From Mariprofundaceae bacterium (lineage in GTDB: Bacteria > Pseudomonadota > Zetaproteobacteria > Mariprofundales > Mariprofundaceae), in contig JALVTX010000212.1 in the NCBI GenBank assembly GCA_027035825.1, positions 1-6,161 of the forward strand: a stretch of DNA of 6,161 nucleotides, written 5' to 3'. This document shows positions 1 through 5,842 of this stretch, one piece after another. The notes beneath the pieces were generated by a model, which saw only the letters and a program-made list of their open reading frames with translations, was not told where the DNA came from and did not search any database. Both the position numbers and the translations under genes were made by a program. Positions within the stretch are counted from its first letter, which is position 1. Each line of letters begins with the position of its first letter.

Positions 1-176
1 GAAAACGGCAAACAGGCCGTTCAGGGCAGAATTCAGAGGTGAAACGCCTTCCTTCAGGCGCTTCGGAATCAAAAAAATCCGAACCAGCGACCATGCCCGA
101 AAACTCCACAGGTTGTGCAGAGGGTTCAGTATCTACAACCATCTCACCATATGGTCCGGCGCCCCAAGACCAAGCC

Positions 177-369
177 GCAGGTCGGGCTTCAGCCCGACAA
201 CCGGAACCATCCGCCCATCGCTTTCCTTGTCGCGCTGAAGCGCGATCTACTTCCAGATCTACTTCCAACAACACCCCGTTGTAGGTCGGGCTTCAGCCCG
301 ACAAATGCGCCGAATGTCACGCTGAAGCGTGACCTACAGTCCACCGCGGGTCGGATTTCAATCCGACAA
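177..369. repeat. Cluster of five REP-like (GTAG-type) palindromes in alternating orientation
   Basis: Five units of about 24 bp lie at 177-200 (+), 227-250 (-), 281-304 (+), 314-337 (-) and 346-369 (+). Read in one orientation each has a four-base head (GCAG, GTAG, GTAG, GTAG, GCGG), a 7-bp stem, an invariant TTCA loop, the complementary arm, and AA or AT. The stem sequences differ, but both arms change together: GTCGGGC/GCCCGAC twice, ATCGCGC/GCGCGAC (one G-T pair), GTCACGC/GCGTGAC and GTCGGAT/ATCCGAC. A GTAG head on an imperfect hairpin is the hallmark of REP elements mobilised by RAYT (Y1-type) transposases. No RAYT gene is in the window. Position just past the operon end suggests a possible role in mRNA 3'-end protection or termination; that role is inference. 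Confidence 0.85.
244..267. repeat. Perfect 12-bp tandem duplication at the head of REP unit 2
   Basis: GATCTACTTCCA occurs twice head to tail, at 244-255 and 256-267. The first copy includes the GATCTAC end of the second REP palindrome (the GTAG head on the other strand), so the duplication copied the REP head but not its hairpin. It looks like replication slippage or a footprint of REP insertion; the sequence does not say which. Confidence 0.8.
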
Positions 370-384
370 CACCAGCATCACACG

Positions 385-421
385 CAAGAAGCTCTTGGTG
401 TCTTCGTGTCTTGGTGGTGAT
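385..421. repeat. Tandem 8-mer TCTTGGTG/TCTTCGTG/TCTTGGTG with preceding small stem
   Basis: Three 8-base units follow each other at 393-400, 401-408 and 409-416, the middle one differing by a single base, and are followed by GTGAT. A short stem CAAGA-AGC-TCTTG (385-397) overlaps the first unit, and ATCAC (377-381) is complementary to GTGAT (417-421). Read on the minus strand it is a run of CACCAAGACACGAAGACACC type. From memory, closely similar CACGAAGACACGAAG strings are dispersed in intergenic DNA of several bacterial genomes; I cannot verify that here. It sits just past the kinase stop codon. Confidence 0.6.
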
Positions 422-438
422 AGACGAGCGCAGTTTTA

Positions 439-2508
439 CTACTGCTCCAGCAGCCGGCGCAGCATGCGGCTGAAGGCCGGCACGTCCACCGGCTTGGTCA
501 TCACCGCCCCGCGCTCCAGCTCGCCGATGCCCTCGCGCACCAAATCCTCGCCGTAGCCGGTCTGGAACACGACCGGCAGATCGGGCCGCGCCGCCCGCAT
601 GCGTCGCAGCGCTTCCACGCCGCCCATGTGCGGCATCACGACATCCAGCACCGCGATGGCCACCTCGCCCCGGTGCTGCTCGAACAGCGCCAGCGCCCGC
701 TCGCCATCCGCCGCCGTGAGCACCCGGTAGTTCAGCGACTCCAGCACCTCGCGCGTGACGTCGCGCACGCCCGGCTCATCATCGACCAAGAGCACCAGCT
801 CGCCATGCCCCGGTTCGGGCGCGGCCTCTTCCGCCGGCTCCATCTCCGTCTCGCAGGCCAGCAGCGGCAGCCACACGTGGAATGCCGAGCCCTCGCCGGG
901 CGCGCTCTCCACCTCGATGACGCCGCCGTGCGACTGCACCGCGCCCAGGCTCATCGCCAGCCCCAGCCCCGTGCCCTCGCCCACCGGCCTGGTGGTGAAG
1001 AACGGCTCGAAAATGCGCTTCCGCACCTCATCGCTCATGCCGCAGCCATTGTCCCGCACGGTCAGCCGCGCCCAGGCCGGCGCCGCCGCATCCAGCCCGT
1101 GGCGCGCCAGCCAGGCTGCGTCGGGCGTCTCGCGCGCCAGCTCCACGCGGATCTGCGGCCTCGCCACGCCGTCCACCGCGCGTCGCGCGTTCTGAACCAG
1201 GTTCAGCAGCACCTGCTGCAACAGCGTCGCATCCGCGTTCACCGTGCATGCCTCGCCAATATCGGCATCCAAGGCCATTTCCACACTCTCGGGCACGCTG
1301 ACCCGCGCCAGCTTGAACACCTCCTTCACGAACGGCTTCAGCGGCAGCGGCTTGCGATGCACCTCGCCCTTGCGCGCGAAGGTCAGCATCTGCTTGATCA
1401 TCTCGGCGGCGCGGAAACCCGTCTCCTCCAGCGTGCGGATCTTTTCCGCCAGTTCCGGCCGGTCGCCAAGCTTGGCGCGCACCAGGTAGGCGGTGCCGAT
1501 CATCGCCGCCAGCATGTTGTTGAAATCGTGCGCGATGCCGCCGGCAAGCCGGCCCACCGCCTCCATCTTCTGGGCCTCGATGAACTGGGCTTCCAGCCTG
1601 TCCTTCTCCCGCCGGTGGCTCATCACCTCCAAACCAAAACCAAGGTCGGACGCCAGCTCCTCCAGCAGCGCCAGCTCCTCGGCATCGAAGGCGTGGGGCT
1701 CGGAGGCGTAGATGTTCAGCGTGCCATGCACCCGGCCATCCACCTTCAGCGGCAAGGCCACGCTCGCCGCATAGCCGCGGCGGGCGGCTTCCTCGCGCCA
1801 GGGCGCGAACATCGGATGATGCAGAATATCCTGGCAGACCACCGGCCGCCCGGAGCGAACGGCCCGGCCGCTCGGCCCCTGGCCGTACTCGTCGTCGGCC
1901 CAAGAGATGCGCACCGATTTCAGGTAGTCGTCCTCCATGCCGGCCCAGGCCAGCGGCCGGATGCGGCGCGCCTCGTCCCGCTCCGCCTCGCCGACCCACG
2001 CCAACACGTAGCCGCCTTCCGACACCAGCAGCCCGCAGATGGTGTCCAGCAGCTCCTGCTCGTTGCTCACCCGCACCAGCGCCTGGTTGCAATCGCTGAT
2101 CATCCGCAGCATGCGGTTGCTGCGATGTAGCGCCGCCTCGGCCCGAACCTGCGCGTCCACATCGCGCACGAACGCGAGGCTCGCCGGCCGCCCCTGATAA
2201 TCAATGTGCGTGCCGCGCGATTCCACCCAGCGATAGCCGCGACGCCCCCGGAACCGCCACCGCCACGGAGTTTCGTTTCGCTGCTTGTGCAAGGTTTCCC
2301 GATAGCGGGCCACCAGTCCGTCCCTATCATCGGGATGGACGAAATCGGTCATCGGATGGCTCTCCATCTCCCCGGGCGCGTAGTCGCCAATGGCGCACAA
2401 TGCCTCGTTGACGAACACCACCCGGCCATCCTGCACCACGGCGATGCCGTTCAGCGATTTGCGGACAATGGTTTCAAACCAGTGTTCGCGCTCCGACGTA
2501 TCAATCAC
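439..2508 (-). CDS. Hybrid sensor histidine kinase (PAS-GAF-HisKA-HATPase_c-REC), soluble
   Basis: Numbered from the GTG start chosen here (689 residues). Order of domains: PAS fold about 10-120, GAF about 140-295, short coiled linker, HisKA with GGIAHDFNN carrying the phosphorylated His327, HATPase_c with N-box NLVQNARRA (Asn440), G1 DNGCGM (486-491), F-box EPFFTT (501-506) and G2 GTGLGLA (512-518), an acidic linker, and a C-terminal receiver with Asp576/Asp577, phospho-acceptor Asp622 in LDVVMP, Thr650 and Lys672. All catalytic residues are intact. No membrane segment or signal peptide is visible, so it should sense a cytoplasmic cue. The receiver has no output domain, and no Hpt or separate regulator gene is nearby, so its relay partner is unknown. 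Start choice: GTG at 2508 has GGGAGG six bases upstream and shares GTGA with the preceding small ORF. An in-frame ATG at 2553 would add 15 low-complexity residues with no good ribosome site. Last gene of the operon. Confidence 0.93.
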   Translation of the reverse strand: MIDTSEREHWFETIVRKSLNGIAVVQDGRVVFVNEALCAIGDYAPGEMESHPMTDFVHPDDRDGLVARYRETLHKQRNETPWRWRFRGRRGYRWVESRGTHIDYQGRPASLAFVRDVDAQVRAEAALHRSNRMLRMISDCNQALVRVSNEQELLDTICGLLVSEGGYVLAWVGEAERDEARRIRPLAWAGMEDDYLKSVRISWADDEYGQGPSGRAVRSGRPVVCQDILHHPMFAPWREEAARRGYAASVALPLKVDGRVHGTLNIYASEPHAFDAEELALLEELASDLGFGLEVMSHRREKDRLEAQFIEAQKMEAVGRLAGGIAHDFNNMLAAMIGTAYLVRAKLGDRPELAEKIRTLEETGFRAAEMIKQMLTFARKGEVHRKPLPLKPFVKEVFKLARVSVPESVEMALDADIGEACTVNADATLLQQVLLNLVQNARRAVDGVARPQIRVELARETPDAAWLARHGLDAAAPAWARLTVRDNGCGMSDEVRKRIFEPFFTTRPVGEGTGLGLAMSLGAVQSHGGVIEVESAPGEGSAFHVWLPLLACETEMEPAEEAAPEPGHGELVLLVDDEPGVRDVTREVLESLNYRVLTAADGERALALFEQHRGEVAIAVLDVVMPHMGGVEALRRMRAARPDLPVVFQTGYGEDLVREGIGELERGAVMTKPVDVPAFSRMLRRLLEQ

Positions 2509-2621
2509 CCGCGCCCTCCCCGCATGGCCCCCGGCCGCGCCTTGCCAACCCATGCATGCGCGCCCGCCACCGGCGCGCCGGCCAGCAGGCGCTTCAGCTC
2601 CGCGAGCTGCTTTTCAGGCAT
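2505..2621 (-). CDS. Candidate 38-residue small protein between fumC and the kinase gene
   Basis: An ATG overlapping the last codons of fumC opens a 38-codon frame that ends in a TGA overlapping the kinase GTG (sequence GTGA). The protein starts MPEKQLAELKRLLAG, which looks like a short amphipathic helix, and ends in a Gly/Arg-rich, basic tail (GAMRGGRG). No known domain is recognised. GAGG lies four bases before the ATG, a rather short spacing. About 84% of codons end in G or C, as in the flanking real genes. If translated, it would carry ribosomes from fumC to the kinase start, so it may be a coupling peptide, a small regulator, or both. It could also be chance: G/C-rich DNA keeps short frames open easily. 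The exact stop/start overlaps at both ends are the main argument for it. Confidence 0.42.
   Translation of the reverse strand: MPEKQLAELKRLLAGAPVAGAHAWVGKARPGAMRGGRG
2515..2520 (-). promoter_or_regulatory. Ribosome binding site that decides the kinase start
   Basis: On the minus strand GGGAGG (within GGGGAGGG) lies six bases before GTG at 2508-2506. The alternative ATG at 2553 is preceded only by a G/C-rich stretch with a weak GGTGGCGGG at poor spacing. This favours the GTG. Confidence 0.65.
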
Positions 2622-4005
2622 GCGGCCTCAGCATCGAGGCGGGGTCCAGCAATCGGTTCAGCTCATCCTCCGGCAGCACCTTCATCTCCTGGCACAACGC
2701 GCGCACGGTCTTGCCCTCGGCCACCGCGCGCTTGGCGATCTCCGCCGCCCGGTCGTAGCCGATCACCGGCGCCAGCGCCGTCACCATGCTCATGCTCCAT
2801 TCCACCTGCCCGGCGCAATGCTCCACGTTCGCGGCAAGCCCCGCGATGCACTTCCCGGCGAACACGCGCGCGGCATTGGCCAGCAGCCGTTCGGATTCAA
2901 GCAAGTTGTGCGCCATCACCGGCAGCATCACGTTCAGATCGAGCAGGCCCGAGGCGCCGCCGAAGGCGATGGCCGCGTCGTTGCCGATGACCTGCGCGCA
3001 GACCTGCGCCAGCGACTCGGCGATCACCGGGTTCACCTTGCCGGGCATGATGGAGGAGCCCGGCTGCACCGCCGGCACGGCAATCTCGCCCAGGCCGCAG
3101 CGCGGGCCGGAGTTCAGCAGCCGCACGTCGTTGGCCACCTTGACCAGCGACACGGCCACGCACCGGAGCGCGCCGGAAAGCTCCACGGCCGCGTCCTGCG
3201 CCGCCTGGGCCTCGAAGTGGTTGTCCGCCTCGCGGAAGTCCAGCCCGTATTCGCGGGAGAGGATGGCCGCCACGCGCGCGCCGAACTCGGGATGCGTGTT
3301 CAGCCCGGTGCCGACGGCCGTGCCGCCAATGGCCAGTTCAACGATGCGCGCCTTGGCCGAGGCCAGCCGCGCCAGCCCCAGCTCCACCTGCCGCGCCCAG
3401 CCGGAAATCTCCTGCCCCAGCGTGACGGGCGTGGCGTCCATCAGGTGCGTGCGGCCGATCTTGACCACGTCCTTCGTCTCGCGGGCCTTGGCGGCAAGCG
3501 CATCATGCAGCCCGGCCAGCGCCGGCACCAGCTCGTGCGCCAGCAGGTCGGCCGCGGCGACGTGGATCGCGGTCGGGATCACGTCGTTCGAGGACTGGCC
3601 CATGTTCACGTGATCGTTCGGGTGCACGGCCACGTCCGCGTCCAGCTGCGCGCAGCGGTGCGCGATCACCTCGTTGGCGTTCATGTTCGTGCTGGTGCCC
3701 GAGCCGGTCTGGAAGATGTCCAGCGGGAAGTGGGCGTCCCACTCGCCGTCGGCGACCTCGCGCGCGGCCTGGTCGATCAGCTCCGCGCGACGCGCATCCA
3801 GCTTCCCCAGGTCGCGGTTGACCTCGGCCGCCGCGTGCTTGATGCGCCCGAGCGCCTTGATGAACTCGCGCGGAAAGCGGATGCCGGAGATCGGGAAGTT
3901 CTCCACCGCCCGCGCCGTGGACGCGCCATACATCGCGTCCGCCGGCACCTTCATCTCGCCCATCGAGTCGCGCTCGATGCGGAAACCGCCCTCGTTCGTC
4001 GTCAT
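2614..4005 (-). CDS. fumC: Class II fumarate hydratase (fumarase C)
   Basis: Iron-independent fumarase of the aspartase/fumarase superfamily; it interconverts fumarate and (S)-malate in the TCA cycle as a cytoplasmic homotetramer. The 463-residue length is normal for the family. Visible motifs: RIERDSMGEMKVPADAMYG at the N-terminus, TGSGTSTNMNANEV (100-113), HPNDHVNMGQSSND (128-141), GRTHLMDATPVTLGQE (184-199, with the His187 site) and the superfamily signature GSSIMPGKVN (316-325), whose mobile loop supplies the catalytic serine and Lys323/Asn325. MPGKVN rather than aspartase-like MPAKVN, and SGWARQVE after the TLGQE motif, argue for fumarase; the following NPV and the ANVEH segment resemble the actinobacterial-type FumC subgroup. 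GGGAGG lies six bases before the ATG, inside the end of the phosphatase gene, which stops one base upstream. Placement between two signalling genes is unusual for fumC. Confidence 0.95.
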   Translation of the reverse strand: MTTNEGGFRIERDSMGEMKVPADAMYGASTARAVENFPISGIRFPREFIKALGRIKHAAAEVNRDLGKLDARRAELIDQAAREVADGEWDAHFPLDIFQTGSGTSTNMNANEVIAHRCAQLDADVAVHPNDHVNMGQSSNDVIPTAIHVAAADLLAHELVPALAGLHDALAAKARETKDVVKIGRTHLMDATPVTLGQEISGWARQVELGLARLASAKARIVELAIGGTAVGTGLNTHPEFGARVAAILSREYGLDFREADNHFEAQAAQDAAVELSGALRCVAVSLVKVANDVRLLNSGPRCGLGEIAVPAVQPGSSIMPGKVNPVIAESLAQVCAQVIGNDAAIAFGGASGLLDLNVMLPVMAHNLLESERLLANAARVFAGKCIAGLAANVEHCAGQVEWSMSMVTALAPVIGYDRAAEIAKRAVAEGKTVRALCQEMKVLPEDELNRLLDPASMLRPHA

Positions 4006-4006
4006 T

Positions 4007-5632
4007 TCATGCCTCCCGTTTCAGTCCCCACAGGGTGATGTCATCCGTCGCCTCGTCCTGGCCGAACATCCGAAGCGCCTTCATCAGCTTCTCCGGCAAC
4101 CTGTCAACCCGCTCCCCGCGCCGAGCCCGGAGCCATTCGGCCAGCCGATCCTCGCCGAAGAACTCGCCGGCCGCGTTGCGCGCCTCGGTGACGCCGTCGG
4201 TGCAGGCGAGCAGCACGTCGCCCGGCTCCAGCTCGATGCGGTTCGGCCGGGTGGCGATGTCTTCCACCATGCCGAGCGGCGGCGAGGTCGCCCCCAGCCG
4301 CTCCACCTCCGCGCCGCCCGCCCGCGCCAACAGCGGCGGCACGTGGCCGGCGTTCAGCCACAGCAGGGAGTGGCTCACGGGCTGGAACTTGGCCATGAAC
4401 AGCGTCACGAAGCGACCGCCGGCCAGCGTGCCGCACAGGGCGCGATTGACGTAGGCCAGCGCCTTGTCGAACGGCACGTTCTCCGCCGCCAGCACGTGCA
4501 GCATGGCTTGCAGATTGGCCACCGTGAGCGCCGCCGGGTAGCCCTTGCCCGCCACGTCGGCGATGACCAGCCACCAGCGGCCGTCATCCAGCTCGATAAA
4601 ATCATAATAGTCGCCCCCCACCGCTTCGCAACTTTGCTCGAAGGCGCAGAAGGCGTAGCCGGGCACATCCGGCAGCGAGCGCGGCAGCAATCCCTGCTGG
4701 ATCTCGCTGGCGATGGCCAAGGAGTCCTTCAGCTCCTCGCGCTCGCGCAGGCCCTTCAAGGCCAGGTTCAGGCCACGCGCCAGCTCGCCCAGGTCGTCAT
4801 CCGTAAGCACCGGCACCGCGGCGTCGAAACGGCCCTCGCGCAAATGCTCCAGCCCGCGGGAAAGCTCGCCCGTCACCAGCCGCAGGGAACGGCTGAGCAG
4901 GAACACGATGCCGCCCGCGGCCAGCACGTAGATGGCGAAGGTGACCAGCGCCTGGGCGGCGATGAAATGCTCCTCGACCTCCACCTCCGTGCCCGCGATC
5001 AGCAGCGTGAACGAGGCCAGGAGCGCGGCCGGAACCAGGCCCGTGACCAGGAACACCAGCCAGGGGCGGCGCGAGGAATCGGTGATGGAATGCAGCGGGT
5101 GCCAGCCATCGGTCTCCGCCTGCCCGGCACGGGCGCGCGCCAGCCGCTCGTTCAGCAGGTGGCGCACGGTGATGGCCGTGCCCAGCGCCGGCGCCAGCAC
5201 CACGCAGCAAAAACCCACGCTCAGGGCCAGCGCCAGCGTCATACGTGGCGTCAGCACGGCCGAGCCGGATGCCTCGGCGGCCAGCAGGAGCACCAGCATC
5301 AGCCAGGCGGCAAACGCCGCGCCGGCCAGCGCGAACGCCTTCATCGCCCGCCACGGCAGGTGCGCCAGCACGATGGCGTCCGCCTGGGAGCGCCCTCCAT
5401 TGGCCGCCGGCGAAGGGGAAACTCGCCACGCCCACGCGGCGGCGGCGCCAAACAGCGCCAGGAACACCGCCATGTCCAGCGCCGAAGCCCAGACCGGCAA
5501 CGCGATGGCGGCGCTGTTGCCGCCGAGCCGCATGGCCGCCTGCGCCACCAGGAGGAGCGCCGGCAGCGGCCACAGGCGCAGCAGGTAGCGCCATGCCGAC
5601 GTCCAGTGAAACAAGCGGGATGGATGGCTCAT
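4007..5632 (-). CDS. Membrane-bound SpoIIE/RsbU-type (PP2C-like) serine/threonine phosphatase with HAMP domain
   Basis: 541 residues. Six likely membrane helices at about 17-33, 49-69, 99-118, 131-156, 190-213 and 225-247 are followed by a HAMP domain (about 247-299) and a SpoIIE-type phosphatase domain (about 305-538). Metal-binding and core motifs are complete: VGGDYYDF (Asp341), IADVAGKG (Asp359), LNAGH (427-430), CTDGVTEA (Asp479) and DDIT (Asp530/Asp531). Members of this family dephosphorylate phosphoserine on partner proteins, classically STAS anti-anti-sigma factors, thereby switching a sigma factor or other output. Here the signal would come through the membrane region and HAMP. No STAS or anti-sigma kinase gene is visible nearby. 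The ATG at 5632 has no Shine-Dalgarno sequence; an in-frame TAG four codons upstream blocks a longer protein, and that TAG ends a 66-codon candidate ORF. First certain gene of the operon; fumC follows after one base. Confidence 0.92.
   Translation of the reverse strand: MSHPSRLFHWTSAWRYLLRLWPLPALLLVAQAAMRLGGNSAAIALPVWASALDMAVFLALFGAAAAWAWRVSPSPAANGGRSQADAIVLAHLPWRAMKAFALAGAAFAAWLMLVLLLAAEASGSAVLTPRMTLALALSVGFCCVVLAPALGTAITVRHLLNERLARARAGQAETDGWHPLHSITDSSRRPWLVFLVTGLVPAALLASFTLLIAGTEVEVEEHFIAAQALVTFAIYVLAAGGIVFLLSRSLRLVTGELSRGLEHLREGRFDAAVPVLTDDDLGELARGLNLALKGLREREELKDSLAIASEIQQGLLPRSLPDVPGYAFCAFEQSCEAVGGDYYDFIELDDGRWWLVIADVAGKGYPAALTVANLQAMLHVLAAENVPFDKALAYVNRALCGTLAGGRFVTLFMAKFQPVSHSLLWLNAGHVPPLLARAGGAEVERLGATSPPLGMVEDIATRPNRIELEPGDVLLACTDGVTEARNAAGEFFGEDRLAEWLRARRGERVDRLPEKLMKALRMFGQDEATDDITLWGLKREA
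4012..4017 (-). promoter_or_regulatory. Ribosome binding site of fumC inside the phosphatase 3' end
   Basis: GGGAGG on the minus strand lies six bases before the fumC ATG (4005-4003) and within the last sense codons of the phosphatase, whose TGA (4009-4007) is separated from the ATG by one base. Ribosomes ending the phosphatase would be in place to start fumC. Confidence 0.8.
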
Positions 5633-5641
5633 GGAGCGAAA

Positions 5642-5842
5642 CTAGGGCATCTCTGGGCAACCCGCCATAGGCCGCGTTGCGCGTCCAATCGCGATGATCG
5701 CAAGGAAGGCGACGCCGGTCGTGGCCGTGGCCACGATGCCAAGGAGCCTGACGCCGCGAGGATGCGATTGGTGCGCAACCCTTCGGGACAGGGCCTTGGA
5801 CGCAAGGCTCGGACGGTCTGCGGCGTTGCTCGGCTTGCGCAT
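5642..5842 (-). CDS. Candidate 66-residue small membrane protein upstream of the phosphatase
   Basis: An open frame from ATG at 5842 to TAG at 5644-5642 encodes a basic N-terminal half (starts MRKPSNAADRPSLASKALSR) and one hydrophobic stretch, LLGIVATATTGVAFLAIIAI, long enough to span a membrane. The codons of that stretch end almost entirely in G or C; over the whole frame about 76% do, a little below the certain genes. A GGTGG sits four bases before the ATG, a weak site, and the ATG lies in the arm of a perfect inverted repeat. The frame is the same as that of the phosphatase and is separated from it only by TAG and three codons. It could be a real coupled small protein, a lost N-terminal part of the phosphatase, or a chance frame. 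No homologous family is recognised. Confidence 0.28.
   Translation of the reverse strand: MRKPSNAADRPSLASKALSRRVAHQSHPRGVRLLGIVATATTGVAFLAIIAIGRATRPMAGCPEMP

Larger units (their letters stand above)
1..438. other. Intergenic region downstream of the hybrid kinase gene
   Basis: No convincing gene is seen in these 438 bases. Bases 1-160 are A/T-richer than the rest and hold three short inverted repeats: AACGGC/GCCGTT (4-9 and 16-21), CGCCT/AGGCG (45-49 and 56-60) and TTCGGA/TCCGAA (62-67 and 78-83). Bases 177-369 hold five REP-like palindromes. Bases 385-421 hold a small stem and a tandem 8-mer. Short open frames exist on both strands, but they run through the REP palindromes and have codon use unlike the operon genes, so I do not call them genes. 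On the minus strand an open frame from ATG at 142 runs off the left edge; it is discussed as a finding. Confidence 0.7.

Noticed and set aside
177..369. CRISPR array
   Set aside because: Repeat units are self-complementary, alternate in orientation, differ in stem sequence and have unequal spacing (centres 48, 56, 31 and 34 bases apart), which fits REP elements and not direct CRISPR repeats; no cas genes.
39..420. Two plus-strand frames (39-284 and 115-420) in the left intergenic region
   Set aside because: They translate the REP palindromes (RASARQP, RAEARS strings), have no ribosome site of note and no coherent protein features.
628..2130. 500-codon open frame on the plus strand opposite the kinase gene
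   Set aside because: It is the antisense of an intact kinase with all motifs; its His/Arg/Gln-rich protein has no recognisable domain. Long antisense frames are expected opposite genes with G/C-ending codons.
2614..4005. Aspartate ammonia-lyase instead of fumarase
   Set aside because: The signature loop is MPGKVN rather than the MPAKVN typical of aspartase, and the THLMDATPVTLGQE and ANVEH segments match class II fumarases. The NPV after the signature is shared with some fumarases.
2206..4038. 610-codon plus-strand open frame opposite fumC and the kinase start
   Set aside because: It runs across two real genes on the other strand, and its composition (Arg, His, Gln, Val rich, no motifs) is typical of a shadow frame.
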